Below are positions 25,191-38,900 of a stretch of 64,000 bases of DNA, in pieces. The stretch covers positions 14,759,791-14,823,790 of the forward strand of contig NC_034438.1 in assembly GCF_002078875.1 (NCBI RefSeq), written 5' to 3'. The translations under genes were made by a program, and so were the position numbers. A model generated the notes under the pieces. That model was not told the origin of the DNA. It did no database searches and was given only the letters and a program-made list of their open reading frames with translations. The DNA comes from Numida meleagris (lineage: Eukaryota > Chordata > Aves > Galliformes > Numididae). Position 1 is the first letter of the stretch. Every line of letters begins with the position of its first letter.

Positions 25191-27439
25191 TTGTCAAAGT
25201 AGTGTCTTGAGGTGTTAAGTAACTCTAACTGAAAAAAACCCATGACATTATTTTATAAAAGCATGTGATCTACAAACTAAGCAAACTCTGAAATGCTGAA
25301 ATGCAATAAATAGACAGGAAATAATATAGCTGAAAATTATTTTTTCACCAAAATATGAATAACAACGGAATAACACTTGAAAATTATTTTAATGACATTA
25401 TCTTTGATCATTTTCAGTTATTATATTCTCTATTTTTTTACATCTGTACCAGTGCTTCATAGTTGCTATAATAATTAAGATTAAACTCCATCTTGATTAG
25501 CATTGAGTTGAAGTGGTCAAAAATTCTCTTAGAAGAGTGCACAACATATAGAATTTAGTAACATAGCTTTAGCCAGTCTATATTTTCCTGTAGAAAATCT
25601 AAATTTAGAGGATCTTTACTCCCTCAAGCCCCACGTTCTCACACCTAAGAAATGCTGAGCCACTGGTTGACCAACTGAAGTATTGATGGAATAAGGATAC
25701 CCTTTCCTGACAAGTAAAAAAACCCATAATGCATATCACTTCTTATTGACAACTTTCATCCAATTCCAAGCTTGCTTTCTGTCATATGATATGAACACCT
25801 TGAAACAGAAGACTGTAATCTGGAGGAAAAAAGTGCAAATAAGCTGCAAAAACTTTTTCTTTCCTAATGGACATATGTTGGCTTGGTGCATTTTGGCTGT
25901 ATTTTGTATATAGTCTGTTGAAATGACATTGACAATGTCACAACTGTCACTTTGCTTAAGGAACAGTACTCCATTATATAACAGAGCTTAACTTTATAAG
26001 CTCCTTTATACTACTCAGCCCAGCCTTTCTAAAATACAAAACATGGGAAAAACATGCAGAAAAAGAAAAGAGATACCTTTGACTGGATGTAAACTCATAC
26101 ATGAATTTAGATCTAGTACAATACTCTCAAAATTAGGAAGCCTCAAGTAAATTTATGAAATCATATAATGAAGTGATCAATTCTTGTGTAAAAGGTATTG
26201 CTGGGACTGGAAAAGATCTGGCCAGAAACCATGGCCAAAACCATCACATTTTACCAAACATGCTGAGATTTTTAAAATATTTTCATTTTGTATGGGAAAA
26301 AATATACATATAATGTGTAAGAAACCAAACATTTAAAGGAAAATACAACTAGATATACAAGATTTTGAGATGAAACTTACAAACTAAAATAAGTTATCAT
26401 CATCTTTCCTCTACAGTTCTATGTATGTACACTTAATTTTTAACATATTTTTCTTCACTGTCTTATGTTTCTGCATGTAGAGGAAGTGTTTTATTATCCT
26501 TGGATGATTCTTCTCTTTTCTATTGTGTGAAGGCGAGGAAATAACTGAGTACAGGCTGGTCAAGAGACCAACATGCAGACAGGTACCATGGCAGAGACCA
26601 GCTGAGTTGCCATTTCAAGCTATATTTATCTACAGCTATGGCTTCAGAAATTTATCTGAACAATTTTTCTTAAGAAGTGCAACACACTGCAGTAGATAGT
26701 AGTAGAAGCTATGACATGTGCAAAAATATTTGTCAGTAACATTTCGGAACAAGATAATGCTTTTTATAATTTTAAGTTAACTCAGGAAGAAAAGACCAAT
26801 AGAAAACTGTACAAGAGATATGTGAGATACACTACACTCAGCAAAAAAATGAAATGTGATCAATACACTCTTTAAAAACAAGAATAGCAAAAGAATGGAA
26901 GCACTGAAGAGTTTGTAATTGGTTAAAAGCTGAAGAACAAGTCTAGCATATTTTTGAAAGAGTGGGGGTGAGAAGGCTTATGATGTGTGGGCAGTGTTCT
27001 GACACAACAGACATTTTAAAGAATCCAAAATAATAGGAGAGAAAGGCCTCTGGAATGCAAAACTGAAATCTACCCTGAACCACACAAATGCATACACAAT
27101 TGTGGAAACCAACACAGTATAAAATATGATGCCTATCTTACATGAAAAAATGCATGAACAGGAACAAACAATAGTGCTTTGTGAGTTTGTAAACAGGAAC
27201 AAGAAGACCAAACTGCATCATCTGCCATAATGTCTGTTGCATGAGTGAAAATAAAGTGCTATCAGCCTGATGGCATAAAACTTTAAAAAAAATTTAAATT
27301 AGGCAATGATGTATAGGCAACTATTTTGCCAGAACAAATTTAACTGGTATTAAGAGAGAAAGTAGGTGAAATTCTGATAAATTAAAAGATGCGTAAATGG
27401 TAAACAAACTACAAGAATAGTGTTCATCAAATCACATCA
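25191..27439. other. Intronic sequence, no gene seen
   Basis: AT-rich unique sequence; no repeat or open frame of interest is recognised. Confidence 0.5.
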
Positions 27440-28065
27440 GTTGGGAGGTAATTCTACAATACACCTGGTCCACCTCCATGACCAAAATAAGGTCAACTTC
27501 TGTCCAGTTGCTTAGATCCCATCCAGTCAAGGTCTGAGTATCTCCAGGAATGGAGATGCCAAAAGTTCCACTGGCCTCTATTCCAGTATTTCACCAGTCT
27601 CATGATTAAAAACAAAACAAAACAAAACAAACAAACAAAAAAACCCAATAACAACAAAAAAACCACAAATATATCTTAGTATATAATCATATAATCCAAA
27701 CTTGTTATTGCAATTTTGATCCACTAAACTTCATCTTACCCCTGTGAAGCTCTAACTTCACCTTTTCACCTTTATTAGGCAGTTCTACAAAGCAATAGAA
27801 TTACCCAAAGCTTAAATAAACCCTGATCCTCTAGCTGCCTCTCACACAGCTTGTGCTCCAGTTCCTCGAGCATCTTGATGGCCATCCTCTCAACTTGCTC
27901 CAGTACATCCATGTCTGTTTGGTACAGAGGAACTCAAAACTGGAGCCAGTACTTCATTTGTGCTCTCACAGGTGCTGAATAGAGGGTAAAAATTACTTCC
28001 CACAGGGACTACTCTGTAGACCAACAGTGTCCAGCTTGCACTGTTCATAGCAGCACCAAGGAAAG
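27440..28065 (-). mobile_element. Old decayed CR1 LINE interrupted by a CAAAA repeat
   Basis: Recognisable CR1 words in reverse orientation are 'gtatctccaggaatggagatgcc', 'gcctctattccagtatttcaccagtctcatg', 'cctctcaacttgctccagtacatccatgtctgt' and 'gtacagaggaactcaaaactggagccagtact'. They are in the right order and are heavily diverged. A CAAAA-type repeat at 27608-27665 sits in the middle. Boundaries are approximate. Confidence 0.68.
27608..27665. repeat. Simple repeat, CAAAA/CAAA-type
   Basis: Tandem AAAAC units pass into AAAC and then A-rich sequence, lying inside the decayed CR1. It could be an expansion of an A-rich stretch native to the element or a later insertion tail. Confidence 0.85.
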
Positions 28066-31000
28066 ATACTGCAAAACCTGTGTATTTTAAATGGTAAAAT
28101 TAAACATCTTGCGATGTGTAAAGACTGTCAAAAGAAGAGAACCACACTTCAAGATTAATAGACTAAGCAATTGAAAGATCAAAACTCTATCAATGTTAGA
28201 GCTGAAGGCACAGTTTATGGACAGAACCAACTGAAAAGGAAGGTATTTTTGGAAAGAAGAAAAGATCAATGAGAAGAACAAATATTTACACCTCTGAGCT
28301 GATGAAGCGAGTGCTAAGAGTAAAACAGAATAAACATTTGTGTTCATTTAACCCATTTCACAAAGAGCAATCTTTGAAGCCAGCTGAGGTCCTCAGCAGT
28401 AGGCTAGGAGAAGAACCTGAGCAGTAATAGAGAAGGGTTGAGGGTTTCTTATTTTCAGGTTTATTTACTGCAGTGAACACATCCCAGGAATACATCCTTT
28501 CTTCCTGGCATGCTTTACTTTTACATCGCTAAAACACTTGTGTTAAATATTCAGAATGTACCAGCTGCTATGAAACCCAGCAGGCAAGTGACCCCTTAGG
28601 GTTTGCTGTGTGTCTCCACAACCATGTTCAGAGGCAAGCTGCCAGACAGCCAGGGAGGAATGGCTTGCCATACATTCAGATCAACACCCTGGTTTGGAAT
28701 GGGTACAAAATTTGTTTTAATATTATCTTTGAATGAGAAGTGGAAAAGCACTGCACTGTGCCCCACTAAAGAAAAGCTCCAGCCCACTCTACCCAGATAA
28801 AAAGTTCTGGGAAAATTTATTAAGCAAAGGATGGTAAAATTACTTTCAAATATGCCTACAGTTATGTTTACATTTTTGCATTTGTTTTCTCCATGGTGAC
28901 GGAGATAGAACAGAGTGTACTACATGTTAGGTCAAAAGCCTTAATTATTTTCCTGTCAAGCCTGAATCTAATATCAGCTTATTGCCAAAAAGAATCTGCT
29001 GCAATTACCATGCAGAACACACGTTAAATCTAACAGTGACATCTTTAACACACTGTTGAGAAACATATGAGCTCATATTTGAGAACTTCCTCATGATTAT
29101 TGTTACTGTACTTGTAAATCACATAGCCAAAAACGAATTCATTTCAATGAAATTCTTGAACTCGCTTTGCCTTTGAAGGTATCATTCATTTGATAGATTG
29201 AGAGCAAGGGTGGTTAAAAGATGCATTCATCTATTTGAATATATTCACACATGCAGAATAAAATATGAGCTAACTCTTTAGCAATATGATTTGGAAGGAA
29301 GACCTACTGTTTTGTTTTTTTTATTTATGGTCTCCACTGAATCCTTATTATTCATTTAAGCATGGGGGGATAAAGGAAGGAGAATGCATATATGCTGGAT
29401 AACTTTCAGGATCATGAGGACATTTTATCAGATATTTCAAAGATTTAAAAAAACCAGAATATCATCATTAAATACTAGTAATTTTAGAAATTAATATTTA
29501 GCAATAATTATTCATTTTGAAAGATGTCTACCCATCATGCTGAGCTGACAATTTAAAAACAGGGTCATTCTGACTTACCAGTATTAAACAGCATTATATT
29601 TTACCTCTTAGAAATCTAAATCAGCTCTTTAAGACCTAAAATAAGGCCATGGCATTATTCTTTATCTTTAAAAAAATGACTAAGAACCTTCCAAAACTGA
29701 ATTATAAACATGAAAGTAATAGTTTTTTGTTTTGTGGGGTTTTTTTTGAAAAAGTCATCTAGTCTGTCATATGCAGCCTCACACTGAGCTCTTTTTTCAC
29801 TTTTCACCAGCAGGTTCCTTCCCACTCATCTGGTTTCCATAGGCATAGCTGTGACAGAAACATGGCACTCATAAGCAGGCAAGGAGCAGTGTGGTCACAT
29901 CAGCAAGTTTCATCAGGCGATTGCTTAGCCTCAACAGAGACCTATATGGATGAAAAACTGAAGCTGCCAAGAAAAAATCTCTGCAGTTGCCAAGCAAATT
30001 TCTAAGGAGCTGTGAGGTGTGTTGAGAGAGATGACATAAAATCCTGTTTGACTCATACCCTTCTGGTAAAATACAGTGCAAAGTCAGTCACTGAGAGATT
30101 ATGCTGCTGTCTAATTATTGAAGTAGTTGTTGTGGTGTCACATTCCAAGCATAAAACACACAAGTGAAGCACAGTATTTATTCTTTTGATGGCCATCCAG
30201 AAAATTATTGCTTCCAATTGATCAGCATGGAGAGAAGTGACACTGGAACAATTATAAAGGCAACAAGAGAGTTTTTATATATTTTCAGTATCAGGAAAAG
30301 GAGAAATGAAAGAGAGAGTTGAGTTAAGGGGCAGAAAAAAGCAAAACAATACAAGGAATTTTAAATACTTTGCCATCATATGTCAAAACACTAAACGAGG
30401 TAAGAATTCATCTCATTCATGGTGATGTCACAAAAATGTTCACCAGGAATTCATTTGAAAATGTCAACCTCTTCATGTTAGACTACCGTTGAGCTGGAAA
30501 AGCTATATTATTATAAAAATCAAAAAGCAGGAATGTCAGGGTTGAAATATCACAACCTAAAGAACTGTACGATGTTCTCCTTCTGCTAAGACGTTTGAGA
30601 CTGAATTCTGATGCTCAGCTGTTTGTAGTTAATTGCTTTGTAAGGGAGCTAATAAAAAGTACAGGAGGAAAAAAGTGTGCCAAGTTCAGTCCTGGGGTAA
30701 AAAGACTGACTCAGCTCCCTTGATTTCATTTCAGTTCAATTCACTTGCCTCCAAATGAAATCAGTCCAATATTCTTAAAAGACATGATAATGAGATCATT
30801 AGTCTTTATCTAGCAGATGCTGATAATTCAACAGCGACTATTTTTCAGAACAGTATTTTTAAGTTTCAGAAGCTCCCCCTTTCCAGGAAGGTTAATTACT
30901 ATAATGTGTTTATCTAGTTCTCTAACAGTAATACCCTATGTCACATGGCGATATCACTTTAAAAATAGGGCAGATTAAATAAATCTCTTTACTTGTCCTG

Positions 31001-31561
31001 TAAAAAACATTTGTTGTGGTTTAAAATGCACTTTCCAATGTACGCCATTAATGGCTTGTCTTCAGAAACATTAGGGCATGTTTAACTACAGTGTTATGTT
31101 CTCCTCCACAGACCCTGCAGCAAAGTTGAAAGAAGATAAACAGCGACTTAATTCAAACTCCTACTGGCTAAATATAAATGTGCACTAAACTGATCTGATC
31201 AAAATTAAGCAACACTGAAGAACTGCTTACGCAAAGCACTATGCACTTGCTAACTTCTACTACAGCTTATTTCTGTAGTTCTCACGTTTAATATCTTTAA
31301 ACAGGAAAAAAAATATTACAATATGAAAAAACAAGACAATTTTTACCACAATTTTCACATTTAACTTTGTTTTGCAAATTTTGGAATTTTTTTTTTTTCA
31401 GAATCAAGCCTAAACTTAACATCTAAGTAACCCAGTGCTTGACATGTGTGTTTAGCCTTTGCTTCAGTGCCTCAAAGCTAGATGGAACTGATTTTCAAGC
31501 TTGAAGTTAAGCAGGTTGGGAAAGGGCTGCACACAGCAACAGCCCCTTTCTGCGAGAAATG
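28066..31561. other. Intronic sequence, no gene seen
   Basis: AT-rich unique sequence with short T-runs (for example 31387-31398). No gene or known repeat is recognised. Confidence 0.5.
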
Positions 31562-31734
31562 ATCACAACTGCCCAGAGAAGCTCTGGGTGCCCCATCCCT
31601 GCAGTTGTTCAAGCCTGGGTTGGATGGGGCCCTGGACAGCCTGATCTGGTGAGTGGCAGCCCTGCCTACAGCAGGGAGTTGGGACTGTATGACCTTTAGC
31701 TCCCTTCCAACTCAAACAATTCTGTGATTCTATG
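31562..31734 (+). mobile_element. CR1 LINE 3' end
   Basis: Plus-strand CR1 3' sequence runs in order: 'gcccagagaagctctgggtgcc', 'ttcaagcctgggttggatgg', 'ggccctggacagcctgatctgg', 'ggcagccctgcctacagcaggg', ending 'cttccaactcaaacaattctgtgattctatga'. It is short and 5'-truncated, antisense to HCN1, and followed at 31767-31800 by an A-rich low-complexity tract. Confidence 0.92.
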
Positions 31735-31766
31735 AACTTCTATTTCAGTGAAAAGTGACAAAGGGG

Positions 31767-31800
31767 AAAAAAAAAAACTAAAAACAAAAAACAAAAAAAC
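31767..31800. repeat. A-rich low-complexity tract
   Basis: An A-run followed by AAAAAC-type units, 32 bases beyond the CR1 terminus. CR1 does not normally end in poly-A, so this may be independent of it. Confidence 0.75.
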
Positions 31801-34800
31801 CCATTCATATCCAAAAGGATGAGCACTGAGCTGTAATATCTCAGAGGAAAGATCTTGGGTGATGATGGTCCCATGAAAAGAACAGCCTGATGCTCATCTC
31901 TGGTCAAAAAAGCAAAGCATGCACTGGCACATTATTGAGAAAGAAACAGCCACCAAAACAAAGTTTATTGTGCTGTGGTACAATCTCTGGCCTTCTTGTA
32001 GCTTAATTGGACTGAGGTAGAGTACTCAGTGCTTAGCAAGAATCACTTCCTAACATCTGTTGTCCACTGCTATTCGTAATCAGAAGAGTCAGACATGCTA
32101 AATAAAATACTGAATTGCTAAGAGGAGCACAGGAAAGAAAAAGAAAAACAACTATGAGACTCTCAATCATCCACTACTTTCAAACAGAGTATATTTACCT
32201 TAAAAACTCAGCAATTTCATCTCGCTTTTCCATTACAATTAGAAACTTCATCACTTTTCTATCAGAAATAACTAAATTAAAGCAATTTCCTCCTTTTATG
32301 AAATCAGCTTGACGTCATGCTTAAAAAGCTCCAAAGTATCAAAAGATGAAAGGTATTTTCCTACAATAATTTGATTACATTGAAGTCTAAAGGTTTCCCA
32401 GAAGCAGATACGTACATTTAAGCAGGTGAGCTGTATTCCGTGTATTCCACCTCCGAACTTGACATGAGTCTCCAGGCACAAAGAGGAATAGAAAACAGTA
32501 ACAACTGTTAACCTTGGATTTTACAGTGATATCTCAGTGAGTGAGCTATAAGAACGTAGATAAAGTTACTAATAGCAATTATTAATTGTATTGCAGTAGT
32601 CCCTACAAACCTCAGCTGAAACCAAAAATGCAACTCTGCTAGTAGTTAACGACAGCAAAAGTCTTTGCTCCAGAGAACACATATCGCAAAATGTAGGCAA
32701 GATGGATAAATGGAATAAATAGACCAAAATGCTTAATCAGACTAGAGCGCAAATGATGAATTCTCCACAAGCCATGAGCTTCAGCAGAGTACTTGGAGAC
32801 TCCGGTTTCTAATTGCATAAGCAAATTAAAAGGGAAAAAAAGAAACCATCTGAGAAATGGAATCAAAACAGAGAAGAGATGAAAATTATCCTGCTCTTGA
32901 AAATCTGGGTATCCTCAAGTAGAACCAATACATTCCTTTGCACAGGTTGCCTTTCTTTTTCCTCAAGTGTGTTAAGAAATTCTTCAAATAACCTCGTCAG
33001 CTCCGCTTCCTGTAGTTTTTCAAGGCACAGTGCTTCAGCAAGAGAAACACAGATTATAAGAGCATTCCTCTTCTCAGGAAGAGGACCCTTCTCAGAGATT
33101 GTCTGTGGAAGGAAATGTTAGAGTAGGGATATCGGAAATAGGTCTTTTTTTTTTTTTTATTTACCATTTCAGAAACATTTCAAGTGATTCTGAAACACAT
33201 ACTGAAGTGACTGCATTAACATGGTGTCAATGGCATTAAAAAGACAAGTATAAATGAGTGGCTGGAGGAAGAACATTATGTTTACAAGCAGGTGAATGCT
33301 GCCAAATAATTTTGGTGAATATTAATGTTGCATTTCTGTCAAATACATTTAACTTCTATTCACAACTATCTTTTTGCATTGCAGGGATAATTTGCCATAG
33401 CAGGAGGTTTTAAATTCATCGTAGAGAACATGAGAAAACAGAATTGCTATTTATAACTGTGAATATTTATAACCAAAATACAACCGAATTTTTTCTGGAC
33501 AGAAAACACAAGAGCATGTGACTCATTTGTTCAGTTAAAATCCACAGAAATTTGAAGGCCAATTTCACTTTCAGTTCTGGTAGATGAATCATTGCTTTCA
33601 TATATAATCCTGCAAAGTCTCTATTCAATAAATTTGGGAAAAATGCCGTGTAAATAGTGAGAAGGAAAAATGAGTTTTGATGGCTTTATATTAATCTATA
33701 GGAAAAATAGTCTTATCTCTGTGTCAGAATCATTAAGCAAATATATGCTTACGCCATAAAGAGACTAGTCTTCAAACAACAGCACTTCTCACGTCATCCG
33801 TTAGTTGTGTATCTCAGTAACTCAAAATTAGCACTGTAGTGTAACTAAGCACTTTCAGGCATTAAATAAGGAAACTAGCATTTCTGGAATAATTTATAAA
33901 TGGGGAAATTAGCATTTCCATTCTCATTTACTTGAGGAAGCAATAAAGAACCCATGAATTATTCCTGTGAGTTTCTAATAAAAGGTATCTGATGTAATAA
34001 CAGATTACAGTGCAACAATGCAACAGTAGGGGTTAAAGGTAATTTCTAGTTCTATAACCTGGAATCTACACTGTTTCTGCTAAGATGCTGTTACTACAGG
34101 AAGTATGATTGAAGACCTTTGGCTTCATTCAGGCAGAGGAAAGCAGACTCACAATCCACTACGTTATCTTTAAACATTGAATACATTTTTCCCATTGTAT
34201 ATATAACCCTATTCCTTTGTACTTCTACTTCTGAATCCCCTACTATGAGAGTTTAAAAGCAGCATCTCTGCCCAGGCAAGACAGTTTGAATCTGTGAGCT
34301 TCTTCTGCATCTCCACAGCCACCATTCCCTCCTCCTTACACAAGGCCAAGCAGTCAGTCCCACATGCTCACAGGTGGTCTGAATTTGGCCATATGTCCTA
34401 GTCTAAGCAAGGGCTGAGTTGCATTGAGCACTGTACAGGCTGGCAGAGTAAAGAAGAGCAAAGGGAGCTCCTGAACAGACCATGAGAGGCATGATCCATT
34501 GCCACAGCACCAAGCAGGAGAAAGGAAATGCCACTTCCTAAGACATAGCTTGCTCCTGATGTCAGAAGTTCAGCTAGGGACTGCAATCTGAAGCCATGTG
34601 GAGAAGGTAGAAGGAAACAGGAGACAAAGGCTGGAAGCCGCAGATAAGCAAATGTTAATTATTATGCAAAACTCTCGTGAGAAGAGAAAAAAACAGATTT
34701 TAGGAGTAGTTTCTTTTCCCTTGGTAATGGAGCAGCATAAGGAGCAGGTCTCCAGACCCCACACCTTGTGCCTCATTCAGTGAGCCAGTCATCAGCAAGC

Positions 34801-35053
34801 ATCCTGTTTAACTAAGCAACTTCACAGCAGAAGAAACTGTCTGTGTCAACAGCATACGGTGTACAGAATCCCACAGCAAACATAACTAATGCAGTTGTCT
34901 CACTAAGTTATTTTAGTGATCTTCTTCTGCATTACAAACTCAACATTGTTTTGAAAATTAGTACATTTCCTTTCCCAGAACAGACTAGTATACATTTATG
35001 TTTCATAAACTCTGCAAGTAGAAAGTGCAAAATAAACACATATAGTGGAAGTT
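31801..35053. other. Intronic sequence, no gene seen
   Basis: AT-rich sequence with a 14-base T-run at 33145-33158 and a GC-richer patch at about 34270-34790. The patch contains short opposing open frames without domains. Confidence 0.5.
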
Positions 35054-35906
35054 ACAGAATCACAGAACTGCAGGAGTTGGAAGGGTCCTCAAGAGATCGC
35101 TGAGTCCAACCCCCCTGCTAAAGCAGATACCCTACAATAGGTCACAGAAGTAGGTGTCCAGATGGGTCTTGAAAATCTCCATAGAAGGAGACTCCACCGC
35201 CTCTCTAGGCAACCTGCTCCAGTGCTCCGTCACCCTTACTGTAAAGAAGTTCTTTCGCATGTTAGTATGGAACTTCCTGTGTTCAAGTTTTATGCCACTG
35301 CTCCTTGTCTAATTGTTATGCAGCACCAAGAAGAGTCTGGCCTCATCCATTTCCCTCCCACCTCCCTTTAGATATTTATAACATTAATCAGATCACTTCT
35401 CAGCCTTCTTTTCCCCAGGCTGAACAAGCCCAGGTTATTCAGTTTTTCCTCATACAGGAGACGCTCCAGGCCCTTAATCATCCTTGTGGCCCTCCTCTGG
35501 ACTCCTTCTAGGAGATCCCTGTCTTATTTGAACTGGGGAGCCCAGAACTGGACACAGTATTCTAAATGTGTCCTCACCAGGGCAGAGTAGAAGGGGAGGA
35601 TCACTCCCTCAACCTGCTAACCACATTCTTTTTAATGCATTCAAGGATACTACTGACCTTCTTGGCAGCAGTGGCACACTGTTAGCTCATGGCCAACCTG
35701 TTGTCCAGAATAACACCCAGGTCGTTCTCCTCAGAGCTCCTTTCGAGCACGTCAGCCCCTAGCCTGTACTGATGCATGCGGTTATTCCTCCCCAGGTGCA
35801 AGACTCTACACTTGCTCTTGTTGAACTTCTTAAGGTTTCTCTCCACCCTACTCTCCAGCCCATCAGGTCTTGTTGAATGGCACCACAGCCTTCCAGTGTG
35901 TTCACA
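35054..35906 (-). mobile_element. CR1 LINE, 3' end through RT C-terminal domain
   Basis: The left edge 'agaatcacagaactgcagg' is the element's 3' terminus. The minus strand at 35682-35890 encodes a well-preserved ORF2 stretch: RNLKKFNKSKCRVLHLGRNN, HQYRLGADVLERS, NDLGVILDNRLAMS. Nucleotide similarity is continuous for about 850 bp. The reading frame is broken elsewhere and the catalytic part is missing. Confidence 0.94.
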
Positions 35907-38900
35907 CATTATTTGAAATACTATTTAATAAAACCAACCTCTGTGCATAAACTGCAAATAAATGATAGCGTTCAGCAATATTCTGTGACAAATTTTATGT
36001 ATTTCTGTATTCTAAATAAACTACAGAGTATTTGAATACTATAAAAAACAGCAACACAATTTTGTAAATTCATAAATTAGATACGTGTAAGAAAAATCAT
36101 GTAGCAAAATTAATTTTTCCTATACAGTGATACCTACTTTTCCCTCTTCCTCTCTCTTATAACAAAACCATAGTTGTTCCTGGCTTGAAAATAAATAGTC
36201 ACAGTCCCATTTCTTATGTCTCTTTTGTTGTTAGTCCAGAAAAAAAATCAACATTTTTCTGATATTCTGATGGAGCACTAAATGGAAAATTGATGGAAAA
36301 AATAATTCTTGCACAGTAAATTGTTGGCACTGCTTCTTCATAGTTGCTGGAATCTGACCTTGCATTTGTTATTTCTTATTAAAGATGTATGTACAATTAA
36401 TACATAATTTCTCTGTTTCCTCTGAGGTGTGTCAAGCCTTATCTGTGCCAGGCCACTGATTCCAGAGGTAAATTGATCAGGATGCATGTATTTCAGCTGC
36501 TGGTACACTGGGATACATTTTCTATTAATTGTTCTGTACTGCTTTATAATTATTTTTTCTATAACGAGTAATTTTTAATGGACCTGATATATTGTCTAGC
36601 TTGTAATACTGAATAAAAATAGAAATAACACAAGTTTTAAAGGGCAGTTGGGAGGTACACAAAAATACCTCTACAGTGAACTGAATCGGCCAGCAGGATA
36701 CCTTCCAATTGCTTCTTTGGCAACCTTGGGTAAACTGGTGCTGCATCAGAAACAATGTGACTTCCAACATCAAATAAAGTATTTCAGGTAGTGCAATAGT
36801 GCAACTAATGAACAAATATAGAACGCCATTTGAGGCAAGATTTCTTAAGAACTTGTCAATGGATTGTATAAGATGTACAATTCTTTGTCCTACTTAGCTG
36901 AGACAAGGGCATGGATTGCATTATCCGTTATAATACAGATGCTGAAGCAAGGCTTTGTTGCCTGCTCTTGTAATTTAGCTTGGGATATTAGCTATTTCTC
37001 ATCTTGCAGTCTTTTGATTCTGTATTTAAACCTATTATTAGAATAGAATACCATTATTTTGGAGATTAGAATTTGTTTAACTATTTGAGTCAGGAAATGC
37101 TAAAACTAAAAGTATTATTCTCTCCAGTGGCTCTTAATGAGCTAATGTAACTTTTTGAGTTATTTCCATGAAGGTACTGATGAGTATGCTCATATCCATT
37201 TCACTTGCTCTTCCACAAGATCAAAACATTAAGATTTTATTCCATTTATTGGAAAACTGATGAATGATGAAGTTCATGACTCAAGTAATGGATGTGACAA
37301 AATTTGGTTGTATATATTAAATGCAGAATGATATCAAATTGCTTACTGTGGAGAAATCAAGGCAAGGCATTTTCCCCACAGCTTTCATGTTGCTATCTTC
37401 ATGAACAGCTTCTATTTTATTAATTAGAATATATCAATCTTCAGTTAACTGCATTTCAGGATTAGCTTAGCAGCTTAATAGAGAAGTGAATAGAGCTCAA
37501 TGTTAAATGAATACTGAACTTCTAAAAAAAGATCTTACAACCAGTAACTCGTCCATTTTGAAAAAACTCTTTACAGACACAGACAAATAGGCTTACCCTC
37601 TCACACTGACTCTTATCAATTGTAAGCTGAAGATCATATGCTTCATCCTGTCCTACAGTCTCATTGCAAAGAGAGATGTCACATCTGTGGAGCTTGTGCA
37701 AAACTTAGCAATAAGACAAGCTTACAATGGCACCAGCTTTCCAGTGCTAGGAATATACTGGTGAAAGAGGAAGCATGAAAATGGGGGGAAAAAACACAGC
37801 ATGTTAAAAAAAATTAGATTTTATTCATGTGTAGTAATAGCGAAACAATGATTTAAGAGAGCAGAAGGCATGAAGATTCAAAATCAAACGAGGTTTAATG
37901 GCAAAAACAGACAAAGATGTAAATTCAAAGCTTGAGTTGTGGACACGTTTCTCATAGTACACCTGGGATCCTGGGCTGGAAGCAGTCCAAGAGCTCAGAC
38001 TGTCTGAAGGGAGGATTACGTGCACCTACAGCATTTATCTGACCTGGACAGATCCAGGACAGGATTAAGAGCAATACTTCTGGTTATGTATGTGTGTCTT
38101 TGAGAAACTATTTCCTAATGTACGGGGGTTTTTTTTGTCCACTGTCAGTGCTGTTCCCACTATCATACATTACTCAAACAACAGTGTGATCTCTCGGTCC
38201 ACGCAGACAGCATGCTCAAACACTATTTAAAGGACAGTGAGAAAATAACATCTTGATGATGGGATACCTAGTGTCAAGCAAAGCACATGAATATGGAAGC
38301 TGTAGGTTAATAAATACATCATTTAACCTTATCTAAACACAGACCTTAGTTTTCCAGTATAAAAACTTTTCCAGTATTATTTTTGTGAAGTCAAAACCAC
38401 CAGCAGCAGAGCAGACAGCACATCTCAGAAAAAAATACGTATAGTCATTGGGTGGCAAGATTGTTGCTTTAAATGAAATAAAATTCTGTGCAGTTGCAAA
38501 CAAAATATAAAACCTAAACTGCAGTATAAATTTATGACAGATAAAGTCCTGCTAAAGCTACTGCCTATTTCTTTGGGTTATTTGAAGGTGACATTAAAAT
38601 ATCAAGATATGTGAGGTTCTGTCACAGCCCATACAGAATAATGCTGACTTTCAATTCAAAATGCTTTGAGTATTTAAAATAAATGCTATCTATTTCTTCT
38701 CCTAATTCGCTAAAGGCCAGTTTGGTAGGTCTTCTCAGATTGTCTAATATAAGCTATCAGGAGCCAACTCTTCACAGATTTAATACATGACTATCAGTGT
38801 CACTATTTTTAATAAAGATATACCTACCTTTTTATCTAATTTGTGATTTATCCTCATTCCATGATGATGGAGGTGGCTCCCCTTTTTAGGCTAAGAGATC

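Noticed and set aside
24866..25243. 125-codon minus-strand open frame as a host gene
   Set aside because: The protein is CR1 ORF2 C-terminal sequence ([33 protein letters not shown]) within a truncated element; overlapping frames on both strands are shadows.
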